From NCBI GenBank assembly GCA_004332195.1, contig SJBG01000001.1, positions 186,001 to 250,000 of the forward strand: a stretch of 64,000 bases of DNA, read 5' to 3'. The translations under genes were made by a program, and so were the position numbers. The notes beneath the pieces were generated by a model that was given only the letters and a program-made list of their open reading frames with translations, did no database searches and was not told the origin of the DNA. The DNA comes from Desulfobulbaceae bacterium. Lineage in GTDB: Bacteria; Desulfobacterota; Desulfobulbia; Desulfobulbales; Desulfurivibrionaceae. Below are positions 55,379-64,000 of this stretch, one piece after another; within the stretch, counting starts at the first letter, position 1; each line of letters begins with the position of its first letter.

Positions 55379-58300
55379 TCAAGGGATATCATTGTTTTCG
55401 AGTGCATGCAACAACTTTTTGATTTCATGAAATACGGTGGCCGCGGTGGGCTTGGATGGTAAAGGACTGATCAGCCGGCCCTGGGGGGTAAAACGCCGCC
55501 CACTTTTATTTTTGTTGGCCTTGCCGCCCTTGCGGTCAAAATCAACCAAGCTCAGAATCCGCTGCGGCGGCACTGAAGTGGAGGAATGAAAACTGAAAAC
55601 CAGGGCCACCGGGCCTTGTTCAAGTCGGCTGACCCCCAAGGTTGCCAGGCGGTTTTTTAAAGCGATAATTTCAAAGAGATTGACGGCCTCCGGAGGTAAG
55701 GGGCCAAAGCGGTCGCTGAATTCATCCTTCATGTCGGCCAGCGCTTCATCGTTTTCGGCCGCCGTGATTTTACGATAAGCCAGATAGCGCTGATTAACGT
55801 CATTAATATAGTTTGCCGGGAGATGGGCAGCAATTCTCAGTTTGATTTCCGGCTCGATTTCCTCTTCCTCAGCCACCGGCAAAGTTTCCAGCGCGGCATC
55901 TCCCAATTTTTCAGGATTTGCCGAATCAAAGCTTGCGGGCCTTGAACGAAGTTGCCAATCTCGACGTTTCAAGTCTAATACCGTTTTCTGCAGCAACTCC
56001 AGGTACATGTCATAGCCAACGGCGGCAATATTGCCGCTTTGGTTTTCTCCCAAAATATTGCCGCCGCCCCGAATTTGCAAATCGCTCAAGGCCAGTTTGA
56101 AACCGCCGCCCAGTTCGTTGTAGTCAATCAAGGCCTGAAACCGCCGCCGGGCTTCTCCGGTCACCTCCTCCAGGTTGGCGACCAGTAGATAGGCGTATGC
56201 CTGTTCGCTGCTGCGGCCCACCCGGCCCCGCAACTGATAAATTCCGGCCAGACCCAGGCGCTCAGCCTGAGTGATGATGATGGTGTTGGCGCTGGGAATA
56301 TCCAGGCCCGATTCAATAATCGTAGTGCAGACTAAAACATTGATTTCCCGGCGGACGAAGCGGACCATAATTTCTTCAAGCTGACGACTCGGCATTTGGC
56401 CATGGGCCACCGCCACCTGCGCCTCCGGGACCAGTCGCTGGACTTTGGCCGCCATCTCGTGGATAGTCCGCACTTGATTGTGGACCAGAAAAACCTGGCC
56501 GCCGCGACCCAACTCCCGATGAATTGCCTCTCTAATCACCAGGTCGTCATGGCGGGCGATAAAGGTTTTGACTGTGCGCCGCAGGCTGGGTGGGGAACTG
56601 ATCACCGAAAGATCCCGAACTCCCAGCAGGGAAAGTTGCAAGGTGCGGGGAATGGGAGTGGCGGTTAGGGCGAGGACATCGACCCCGCTGCGCAGTTTTT
56701 TCAGGCGCTCCTTGTGGCCGACCCCAAAACGATGTTCCTCGTCGACGATTAGCAGGCCCAGTTTTTTGAACTTGACATCGGAGGAAAGCAGGCGATGGGT
56801 CCCGATGATGATATCCACCTGGCCAGCCGCGAGGTGGGCGATAATTTCTTTTTGCACCCTCGGGCTGCGAAAACGGTTGAGGCTTTCCACGCGCAAAGAA
56901 AACCCGGTCAATCGCTGGCGAAAGGTGGCGACGTGCTGTTCGGCCAGCACGGTGGTCGGCACCAACAGGGCCACCTGGGCGCCGTCTTCCACCACCTTGA
57001 AGGCGGCCCGGATGGCAACCTCGGTCTTGCCGTAGCCCACGTCGCCGCAAACCAGCCGATCCATAGGCCGTTCAGAGCAAAGATCGGTCAAGACCTCGTC
57101 GATCGCCTTAAGCTGATCGGGGGTTTCATCAAAAGGGAAAGATTCCTCCAGCTCATGGAACATCTCGCCAGGCGCGGTGAAACTGGTGCCGGCGGCCAGT
57201 TGACGCCTGGCGTAAAGATTAAGTAAGTCCTGAGCCACCTGCCAGACCGCCTTTTTAACCCGGTTACGGGTGGCCAGCCAGGACTTATCGCCCAGCTTGT
57301 CCAGGTTTGGTTCTTGCTCGCTAACCCCTTGGTATTTGCCGACATGGTTAATCTGATCCACCGGAATAAAGAGCTTGTCATCGCCCCGGTAGCGAATGGA
57401 GAGATAATCATTGGTGATTCCATTTAGTTCAATCGGGGTCAACCCCTGATAAATTCCGATTCCATGTCGACGGTGAACCACCAGATCACCATGGTTTATT
57501 TCATTAAAATTAGTCTTTTTCCCCGCTGGGGCCCGTTGACGGGTTTGGGCTGGACCCAAACGACGCTCACCAAAGAGTTCGGTCTCGGAAAGCCAGTGAA
57601 TTTTTTCCTCGATCAAATCAAAACCACCGCTTAAAGGACCAACCTCTAGGCTTAAGGTAGGGCTGGAAGTTGGTCGGTGTTTCTTGGCAGAATCACCGGC
57701 AACCGTCGCGGTGTCTGGTGCGGCTTTCGACGTGACGCTTGGTGCGGTATCTGGCGTGGCGCCTGGTGCGGTTCCAGACGCAGAGCTTGACGTGGCGCTT
57801 GGCGTGGCGCCGGGCAAGTGGCAGGTTGCCGGGTGAGTCGGTTTGGCAGTGGTGGTGGGTAGGCGCTGCCCGGCCTCGCGGGGATGGGCGCGGTTGGCTG
57901 AAATTTGACAGTTGATATCATGGGTGGCCAGCATTTCCGCCATTTGGGTGGCGTGACGGTGGGAGCGACAAGCCAGAAAGACTTGGTCGCCTTGTTCATG
58001 CCAGTGCTTGATCCGGTGGGCAAGGGGCAAGATCAGTCCCTGGATGGGACGGGCCAGGTCCAGTTCCTGTTTAAGCAGGACATGGTTATTGACCCTAATG
58101 GCGAAACTTTGGCGATTGTCGGCTGAGGTGGGGGCCAGAGGATGAAGACGGCCCCCGGGCCTGGATGTCAGTTGAGTGAGAAAGTCTGCTGGATCAAGAA
58201 AAAGCTCTTGGGGAGGCAGGGCCGGTTTGGCCGCGGTTACCATTTCCTGAAAGTTGACCTGAATGCGCTGGTCATGTAGCGCTAAAGATGATGATAGCCG

Positions 58301-59188
58301 GGGAAAGTCCAGGGTCAGGGTCAAGGTGTCGGGGGGTAGATAACTTAAAGGGGAAACCGCGGCGGGTTGGAATAGTGGCAGCCAAAAGAGACTGCCGGCA
58401 AAGGAGCGTCGGGTCCGCAGGCAATCAAAGACACGGGAGCTCTCGGTTTGGTCCCAGACAAGTTCGTCGCTTAAGCGGCGAAAACGATTGAGCATGATTC
58501 GATGGGTGGGGGATTCGGCCGGGGGATACAGGATATCGCTGACCGGCAGCACAATAACCTCCTGCACCTCTTCGATCGAGCGCTGGCTGATGGGATCAAA
58601 ATGACGGATCGACTCGACGGTGTCACCGAAAAAGTCAAGGCGCAGAGGAACTTCGCGGCCCGGGGCGAAAATGTCGATGATTCCTCCGCGAACGCTATAT
58701 TCGCCAACCTCCTGAACCAGGGCTGACGGTTCATAACCCCCGGCTGCAAGTCGAGCAAGTAGTTGACGGGAGTTGGTTTCCTCACCGCTGATCAGCAGCT
58801 CGGCCAACGAGTCAAGTTCTTGGCGGGGCATGGTTTTAGTGAGTAAAGAGCTAGCCGAGGCCACGAAAATAAAGGGCATATCGGCGCTCAAGACTTGATA
58901 AAGGGCGGCAAGGCGGGCCGCGGCCACGGTCGGATCAGGTCGCAGGGAAGCGTAGGGCGGCACTTCGAGGTCGGGATAGAACAAAACCGGCAAGTCAGAG
59001 AACAGTTTAAGGTCAGCGGCCAGCCGTCGCCCATCCTCTTCGTTGGGGCAGACCACCAGCAGTGGTCGGCCCAGAGTGCTGATTTGTCCGGTAAACCAGG
59101 CGGCGGCCCCGCTTTGCAGACCAAAAAAATCAGGAGCAACGGGAGAGCGCGCTATGACATTAAGAATGTGGTCTATTGAAGATTTCAA
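55379..59188 (-). CDS. mfd: Transcription-repair coupling factor Mfd with a repeat insertion
   Basis: 1269 residues versus about 1150 usually. It removes stalled RNA polymerase and recruits UvrA. Seen: an N-terminal UvrB-like region, the RNA-polymerase-interacting segment GDLVVHRRHGIGIYQGL, the translocase with GDVGYGKTEVAIRAAFK (Walker A), LLIVDEEHRFGVGHKERLKK (DEEH), TATPIPRTLQLSLLG and LRGRVGRSSEQAYAYLL. The extra length is partly an Ala/Thr/Pro/Ser-rich insert at about residues 446-516, built from imperfect DNA repeats. Start TTG 59188 lacks a clear ribosome site. Confidence 0.95.
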   Translation of the reverse strand: MKSSIDHILNVIARSPVAPDFFGLQSGAAAWFTGQISTLGRPLLVVCPNEEDGRRLAADLKLFSDLPVLFYPDLEVPPYASLRPDPTVAAARLAALYQVLSADMPFIFVASASSLLTKTMPRQELDSLAELLISGEETNSRQLLARLAAGGYEPSALVQEVGEYSVRGGIIDIFAPGREVPLRLDFFGDTVESIRHFDPISQRSIEEVQEVIVLPVSDILYPPAESPTHRIMLNRFRRLSDELVWDQTESSRVFDCLRTRRSFAGSLFWLPLFQPAAVSPLSYLPPDTLTLTLDFPRLSSSLALHDQRIQVNFQEMVTAAKPALPPQELFLDPADFLTQLTSRPGGRLHPLAPTSADNRQSFAIRVNNHVLLKQELDLARPIQGLILPLAHRIKHWHEQGDQVFLACRSHRHATQMAEMLATHDINCQISANRAHPREAGQRLPTTTAKPTHPATCHLPGATPSATSSSASGTAPGATPDTAPSVTSKAAPDTATVAGDSAKKHRPTSSPTLSLEVGPLSGGFDLIEEKIHWLSETELFGERRLGPAQTRQRAPAGKKTNFNEINHGDLVVHRRHGIGIYQGLTPIELNGITNDYLSIRYRGDDKLFIPVDQINHVGKYQGVSEQEPNLDKLGDKSWLATRNRVKKAVWQVAQDLLNLYARRQLAAGTSFTAPGEMFHELEESFPFDETPDQLKAIDEVLTDLCSERPMDRLVCGDVGYGKTEVAIRAAFKVVEDGAQVALLVPTTVLAEQHVATFRQRLTGFSLRVESLNRFRSPRVQKEIIAHLAAGQVDIIIGTHRLLSSDVKFKKLGLLIVDEEHRFGVGHKERLKKLRSGVDVLALTATPIPRTLQLSLLGVRDLSVISSPPSLRRTVKTFIARHDDLVIREAIHRELGRGGQVFLVHNQVRTIHEMAAKVQRLVPEAQVAVAHGQMPSRQLEEIMVRFVRREINVLVCTTIIESGLDIPSANTIIITQAERLGLAGIYQLRGRVGRSSEQAYAYLLVANLEEVTGEARRRFQALIDYNELGGGFKLALSDLQIRGGGNILGENQSGNIAAVGYDMYLELLQKTVLDLKRRDWQLRSRPASFDSANPEKLGDAALETLPVAEEEEIEPEIKLRIAAHLPANYINDVNQRYLAYRKITAAENDEALADMKDEFSDRFGPLPPEAVNLFEIIALKNRLATLGVSRLEQGPVALVFSFHSSTSVPPQRILSLVDFDRKGGKANKNKSGRRFTPQGRLISPLPSKPTAATVFHEIKKLLHALENNDIP

Positions 59189-59224
59189 GAAATGACAAAT
59201 TAGGAAATAATGGACGAACCCTGC

Positions 59225-61927
59225 TTAAAATACTCCGCCGATGCTGAAATCCCATACCGTTGTTTTTTCGTCCGGCTCGGGGTCGAGGTTGTGACCCCAT
59301 TCCAGGCGCAGCGGGCCCAAAGGCGAGAGCCAGCGGAAGCCGAAACCGACGCTTTTTCTGATGCTACCTAGGTTCCAGGTTTCCGGTTGAGCATAAACCT
59401 GACCGGCATCGAAGAAAAGCAGGCCCTTAAGGCCGATATCCGGGGCCAGGGGAAAAATCCACTCGCTGTTCATATACCACATTTTCTCGCCCCCAATTCT
59501 GTCTCCGGTAACCGGATCTCGAGGGCTGATGGTCCCGGCTTCAAAGCCGCGAACGGTGCGCAGGCCGCCCAGGAGGAATTTTTCAAAGATGGGCAGACGC
59601 CCGTCTTCGTTTTCCCGGATATAACCAGCGGAACCCTTAAGGCGAAAGGTGGTTGCTTTAAGCCATTTGCTGTCGGTCTCTTTGAGTACGGGCAGCTCGT
59701 CCCAGGGGAAAAACCAGGTGGTGGATGCCTCCAGGCGGGTAAAGGCGGTGTCGCCCCCGAGCCAACCCCCGGCGTGCCTGACGCCAATATCATGCAAAGA
59801 GCCCCGGGTTGGAGCCAGGCGGTCATCGCGGGTATCGCGGACTACCCCTAAACGTACGAAACTGTTGATCCTGAGATCGATGGACTGCATGATCCAGATG
59901 GAGGCGTTGGCGCTGACATCACTTAGGGTGTTGGTTTCGTATCCATAACCCCAGTGAGCGTGCCACTTTTCCCAGATTGGATAACTAAAGCGCACGGCCC
60001 CGCCGGTAGATTGCTTAGTATAGTCGATAAACTCTCGCTCCCAGTTATAAAGATCGAAGCCAAGCGCCAGGTGGGAGTCGTCAAGACGAGGTTCGGTGAA
60101 GCTCAGGTTGTAACGGGTGGCCCTGGAACTTAAATTGGCCTGCAGGTCCAAGCGCTGCCCCCGGCCCATGAGGTTGTCCTGACTGATCTGGCCCATGAGC
60201 ATCATGTTATCAACGGAGCTGTAACCCGCGCCAATACTGAAGGTGCCGGTGGGTTGCTCCTTGACCTCGATCTGGATATCCATCAGGTCTTCACGGCCCA
60301 GGGCGGGCTCGGGACGAATGTTTACCTCTTCAAAGAAATTGAGCCGCTGAAGATTTTGCATACTGGCGCGAATCGCGCTGGTATCGAAAATGCCACCCTC
60401 ATGCACCATAATCTCCCGGCGAATAACGTTGTCCCTGGTTCGGGTATTGCCGCGGATTGTGATTCGGTTGATATGCACCAGGAAGTTTTTTGTCAGTTCT
60501 AAGACGACATTCATCTGTTTGGTTTCGTCATTACGACTGACCAGGGGAATCACGTCGGCGAAGGCGTAGCCGGCCTGGGCGTAGCGGTCGGTGAGACGGG
60601 TAAGGTCTTCCCGCAGGATATCGCGACTGAAATATTTTTCCCGGTTCAATTCGATCAGGGCCATCAGCTCGTCGACCGGGGCGATGAGTTCACCACTCAG
60701 GCTGACCTCGCCCACGGTAAAGCGAGGACCTTCCTCAATATTGAAAGTTATGGTCAGGCGATTGTCCACCCGGGTGATTTTCGGTTCGCCGACTCGGGCG
60801 TCAATAAAGCCTTGGTTGTGATAAAAAGCGACGATTCGGGACCGGTCCTGCTCCAAGAGTTCCGGTTGCAGACGCCCGGATTTGGTAATCCAAGAAAAAA
60901 ATCCTTTGGTTGTGGTGTGCATGAGTCTGCGCAGTATCCTGGGGCGAAAGTTCTCATTGCCGACAAAGTTGATGGCCTGGACATGAACGCGTTGTCCCTC
61001 CTCGATAGCAAAGTGGACATTGACCATACTGGGGCTGATCGCAATTATTTCGGTGCTTATCTGGATGTCGTGGTAGCCTTTGCCTTTGTATAGCGCGCGG
61101 ATATTGTCCGCCGCCCGGTGAACCAATAGGGTGTTGATGATGGTGTGCGGCACTACCGCAATACTCTCACGAATCTCTTTTTCCTTGATTCGTCGGTTAC
61201 CGCTGATGATCACTTGACCGATTATCGGCTTTTCGGTGACCACGAAGGTGATTTTAGTTCCATCGGCTTCGACCTCGGTTTTAACTTGAACATCGTCGAA
61301 AAAACCCATGGCAAAAATCGAGCGTATGTCCTCCCGCAGACGCTTGGGACTCAGCCGTTCGCCCGCCCGGCTGGAAACCCGATGGAGAATGGCGCCGGCT
61401 CCAGTTTTATCGTTGCCGGAGATGTGGACGCTGCTGATGATCAGCGTCGGCTCGGTATAGGTAATGATCTCGTTAACGAGCTGGGTCAAAACCGGGGCAA
61501 GCCGGTCTTGGTTGTTTGCTAAAGTCGAAAAGTGACGAGGGTCGACTTTACTCGTTAAATCGAAAACCACGGTGTCGATACTGAATTGTTCGCCCAGCCG
61601 GGTCAGACTACCGGTCACCAGGAAACGGGTGTCCGCGGGTAGTGGCAGGGTTTTCAGGGTTGCTAATGACGGTGGCCAAGCAGTCGGGTCACGCAGTAAT
61701 TGCCGGAGGTGTTCCCTGGCAAACAGGGAAATTGCCGGTTCAAAATCGATATTTATCAGAGTGCGGTCAACCAGTTCGGCCAGTTCATCCTGGTGATCGG
61801 GGCTAATGATTCGTAAAGGCAAAAAAAGGGTGGTTCCGGGGGAGGTCGCACTGACGGCTTTAGTCGGCGCGAAGGCCACCAACATCACCAGGAAGAAAAC
61901 GATGCCGAGCATTAAGCGCAGGCGCAT
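59225..61927 (-). CDS. bamA: Outer membrane assembly factor BamA with an extra N-terminal domain
   Basis: 900 residues from ATG 61927. It inserts beta-barrel proteins into the outer membrane. A signal peptide (MLGIVFFLVMLVAFAPTKA) is followed by a domain of about 140 residues not found in E. coli BamA (LFLPLRIISPDHQDELAELV, ADTRFLVTGSLTRLGEQFS) that looks like the TolB/CsgG-type N-terminal fold. Five POTRA repeats follow (for example VVTEKPIIGQVIISGNRRIK) and then the barrel with the RGF motif in LRTVRGFEAGTIS. An upstream ATG at 62029 is in frame but would place the signal peptide internally. Confidence 0.93.
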   Translation of the reverse strand: MRLRLMLGIVFFLVMLVAFAPTKAVSATSPGTTLFLPLRIISPDHQDELAELVDRTLINIDFEPAISLFAREHLRQLLRDPTAWPPSLATLKTLPLPADTRFLVTGSLTRLGEQFSIDTVVFDLTSKVDPRHFSTLANNQDRLAPVLTQLVNEIITYTEPTLIISSVHISGNDKTGAGAILHRVSSRAGERLSPKRLREDIRSIFAMGFFDDVQVKTEVEADGTKITFVVTEKPIIGQVIISGNRRIKEKEIRESIAVVPHTIINTLLVHRAADNIRALYKGKGYHDIQISTEIIAISPSMVNVHFAIEEGQRVHVQAINFVGNENFRPRILRRLMHTTTKGFFSWITKSGRLQPELLEQDRSRIVAFYHNQGFIDARVGEPKITRVDNRLTITFNIEEGPRFTVGEVSLSGELIAPVDELMALIELNREKYFSRDILREDLTRLTDRYAQAGYAFADVIPLVSRNDETKQMNVVLELTKNFLVHINRITIRGNTRTRDNVIRREIMVHEGGIFDTSAIRASMQNLQRLNFFEEVNIRPEPALGREDLMDIQIEVKEQPTGTFSIGAGYSSVDNMMLMGQISQDNLMGRGQRLDLQANLSSRATRYNLSFTEPRLDDSHLALGFDLYNWEREFIDYTKQSTGGAVRFSYPIWEKWHAHWGYGYETNTLSDVSANASIWIMQSIDLRINSFVRLGVVRDTRDDRLAPTRGSLHDIGVRHAGGWLGGDTAFTRLEASTTWFFPWDELPVLKETDSKWLKATTFRLKGSAGYIRENEDGRLPIFEKFLLGGLRTVRGFEAGTISPRDPVTGDRIGGEKMWYMNSEWIFPLAPDIGLKGLLFFDAGQVYAQPETWNLGSIRKSVGFGFRWLSPLGPLRLEWGHNLDPEPDEKTTVWDFSIGGVF

Positions 61928-62309
61928 TGATTCCCAAAACGATGAATGGGCGAATGACCTGCCGGAGAAATCGACAAGGTGGGTACGTGAAATCGGACAG
62001 CCGGAAGATCTCCGCAACTTCAATTTCATGAGATACCTAGCACGCTCGGGTTAAAGGGTGGCTGGAACAAGTCGTAATCGTCCAACCAGGAAAATGAAGT
62101 CCTTAGCAGACATCGCTGAAGCTGTCAAGAGTTGAGCTTGAACTGAAAAGTTCTGTTCGATTAATATTGGCCTTAATACGACAGTTGTTCATTTTTAACG
62201 CCTCAGAGGCCTCTAAGAGCGCACCCAGACCTGGTCAGGTCAATTTGGTGGCCTAAATATGTAAATTTATTTCTGAGTGAGCCCTAAGGGGGGGGAGTGA
62301 AGCCGGCCC
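61928..62309 (-). promoter_or_regulatory. bamA upstream region
   Basis: 382 bp between bamA and lolD. If ATG 62029 were used, about 280 bp remain. I see no gene or clear repeat; it probably holds the bamA promoter and leader. Confidence 0.3.
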
Positions 62310-63041
62310 TTAAGCAGCTTTGACGTTTTGCCGAAACGGGTCGGGGATGATCAACTGGTCGGCGGCAATTTCGTCGAGCTTGCCGTCGGCCAAGCGTAGA
62401 ACCCGGTCCATCCGGGCGGCCAACTGATAGTTGTGGGTAACCACGATCATGGTCAGGCCCAGCGAGGTGTTGAAGCGGCAGAGCAATTCAAAGACCGCTT
62501 CGCCGGCCTGAGGATCGATATTGCCGGTGGGCTCGTCGGCCAGCAGCAACTGGGGTTTCATGACCAGGGCGCGGGCAATGGCCACTCGCTGTTGTTCACC
62601 GCCGGATAGTTCCCCAATCCGATGCGCGGCCCGGGCTGTAAGGCCGACATCGGCCAGCAGGATGGCTGCTCTTTTGGCAGTGATCGCCCGATCTTGGCCG
62701 GCAATCAGGCCGGGCAGAAGCACGTTTTCCAGGGCGGAAAACTCCGGCAGCAAATGATGAAATTGAAAAACAAAGCCGATCCGGTGATTACGAAAGGCGG
62801 CTAGACGATCTGGGGGTTGGCTAAAAACATCTTCGCCGCGGTAAAGTATTTTACCGGAAGTGGGCCGGTCCAGGGTCCCAAGAATATGGAGCAGGGTGGT
62901 CTTGCCGTTGCCGGAGCTGCCTACCACCGCAATGGTCTCGCCGGCGTTAATAGTTAAGTTTACCCCCTTTAGGATCTCCAGCGGCCGAGGTTCAGGGAAA
63001 CGCTTGCCGATATTCCGCAATTCCACCAAGGGAGTATTCAT
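62310..63041 (-). CDS. lolD: Lipoprotein-releasing ABC transporter ATPase LolD
   Basis: 243 residues. Walker [20 protein letters not shown], the Q-loop [18 protein letters not shown], signature [15 protein letters not shown] and Walker [13 protein letters not shown]. The LolD motif around [16 protein letters not shown] fits better than other MacB-type ATPases. It frees lipoproteins from the inner membrane with LolC/E. It starts 13 bp after the permease stop. Confidence 0.94.
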   Translation of the reverse strand: MNTPLVELRNIGKRFPEPRPLEILKGVNLTINAGETIAVVGSSGNGKTTLLHILGTLDRPTSGKILYRGEDVFSQPPDRLAAFRNHRIGFVFQFHHLLPEFSALENVLLPGLIAGQDRAITAKRAAILLADVGLTARAAHRIGELSGGEQQRVAIARALVMKPQLLLADEPTGNIDPQAGEAVFELLCRFNTSLGLTMIVVTHNYQLAARMDRVLRLADGKLDEIAADQLIIPDPFRQNVKAA

Positions 63042-63054
63042 TTTCTTGTAGCCT

Positions 63055-64000
63055 TTATTCGTAGCGCAGCGCTACCGCCGGATCAACTCTGGCCGCCCGC
63101 CAGGATGGATAAATGGTGGCGGCGAAAGTGATCAGTATGGCGGCTCCAGCGATCATGAGGACATCAAGCGGCAGCGCCAATACCGGCAAGGTGGAGATCG
63201 GATAAATATCGGGCAGGTCGATAATGAGGTAGCGGCTGAGAATTTCACACAAGCCCAAACCCACCGCGACCCCCAATCCGGTTCCCGTGGCACCGATCAC
63301 CAAACCTTCGTAGATGAAAATTCGCATAATACTACGGTCGGTGGCCCCCATGGCCTTCAATATGGCGATATCCTTGGTTTTTTCCATGACCACCATAATC
63401 AGGGTGCTGACGATATTGAAGGCAGCCACCAGCACCACCAACGTCATGATCACCGACAGGGCTGCCTTTTCCAGAGCCAGAGCGGTGAAAATTTGGCGGT
63501 TCATGCTCATCCAGTCCCTGGCATAGTAAGTTGGCCCCAGTTTTTGGTTGATGGCCTGCGCAACCTGGTCGGCCCGGTTAATATCGCTAACCCGAACCTC
63601 AAGGCCGTGAACCCCTGATTGACCGAGGTCCAGAAAGTCGCGGATCGTATCAAGATTGAGATAGGCTAGTGAAGAATCGAACTCTACCATCCCGGTATAG
63701 AAAAGGCCCACTACCCTGCAGGTCTTGATTCGCGGGAGTATGCCCATGGGAGTTAGCGGCCCGGCGGCAGAGATCAATTTAATCCGATCCCCTGTCTCCA
63801 CCCCCAGGTGGGCCGCCAGCTCCTTGCCGAGAATGATGCCTGGCGCTGGATGGCGGTTATCTGGGGATTTGAGCTCGGCCAGTTGACCGCTCTCCATAAA
63901 GTCGTCAAGTTTAAGGACTGTGCCCACGGTGGCCGGGTCAATGCCGCGGATAATCGCCCCGACCCCGCCAGCCCCGCCGCTGATCATGGCCTGGCCGTGA
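63055..64000 (-). CDS. Lipoprotein-releasing ABC transporter permease (LolC/LolE), 5' partial
   Basis: 315 residues are visible; the frame runs off the window edge, so the N-terminal helix is missing. A periplasmic MacB-like domain ([40 protein letters not shown]) is followed by the three C-terminal helices ([20 protein letters not shown]) and the [20 protein letters not shown] motif that contacts LolD. It ends [16 protein letters not shown] cannot tell LolC from LolE or a fused LolC/E. Confidence 0.92.
   Translation of the reverse strand, partial: HGQAMISGGAGGVGAIIRGIDPATVGTVLKLDDFMESGQLAELKSPDNRHPAPGIILGKELAAHLGVETGDRIKLISAAGPLTPMGILPRIKTCRVVGLFYTGMVEFDSSLAYLNLDTIRDFLDLGQSGVHGLEVRVSDINRADQVAQAINQKLGPTYYARDWMSMNRQIFTALALEKAALSVIMTLVVLVAAFNIVSTLIMVVMEKTKDIAILKAMGATDRSIMRIFIYEGLVIGATGTGLGVAVGLGLCEILSRYLIIDLPDIYPISTLPVLALPLDVLMIAGAAILITFAATIYPSWRAARVDPAVALRYE

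Overview
The window looks like ordinary chromosome from a Gram-negative anaerobe, most plausibly a sulfate-reducing or sulfur-cycling deltaproteobacterium (Desulfobacterota, Desulfobulbales-like). I infer this from gene content, not from a marker tree: LPS and outer-membrane genes (kdsB, bamA, lolD), a double-FeoA FeoB operon, a two-subunit pyruvate carboxylase, an acetate-type symporter with paired cNMP/CBS/DUF294 proteins, and a CofD-like protein of the kind called 'GAK system' in such genomes. Coding density is high and no phage, transposase or CRISPR is visible. Small non-autonomous repeats are abundant.

Layout. 1-4750 (+): RibD-type reductase (cut by the window edge), a PP-loop ATPase, malate dehydrogenase, and a CofD-like fusion protein. 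4751-6419: a repeat-rich patch with a P-type ATPase remnant around the queuosine genes queE and queD. 6675-9258: a DUF1015 protein and convergent leuB. 9522-11086: a lipoprotein, a chimeric broken OB-fold gene and a small membrane protein. 11263-13248 (-): L,D-transpeptidase and an SDR epimerase. 13430-20003 (-): one iron operon, feoA-feoA-feoB-feoC followed by an HMA-domain pseudogene, a YtxH-like protein, a P1B-type ATPase and an HMA/transmembrane protein; the second half looks like a ferrosome (fez-type) locus. 20321-28546 (-): the conserved cluster rpsB-tsf-pyrH-frr-uppS-cdsA-dxr-rseP-tsaB. 28882-34938: pepF, then divergent parE-parC. 35151-42140 (-): symporter and signalling operon behind tRNA-Cys. 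42203-46531 (+): rnc and pyruvate carboxylase subunits. 46859-48078 (-): a CBM48 protein and darP. 48449-52704: kdnB, kdnA and kdsB, predicted to make and activate 8-amino-Kdo for LPS, with rsmJ on the other strand. 52730-64000 (-): frameshifted recO, RodZ-like, SurA-like, mfd, bamA, lolD and a partial lolC/E.

Mobile repeats. Family R1 (about 141 bp, 17-bp terminal inverted repeats) has six copies; four carry perfect 4-bp target duplications. One R1 copy sits inside family R2 (about 108 bp, 27-bp inverted ends). Family R3 (about 160 bp) sits at the 3' end of pyrH and supplies its stop codon; a fragment of it lies next to queE. A weaker repeat, R4, occurs between rpsB and tsf and between kdnB and kdnA.

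Broken genes: an HMA-domain gene in the iron operon (including an 11-bp tandem duplication), recO, an OB-fold gene and a P-type ATPase scrap. The single-base shifts should be checked against reads before being taken as real. Several housekeeping proteins (Mfd, TsaB, RpsB, the CofD-like protein) also carry in-frame low-complexity repeats.
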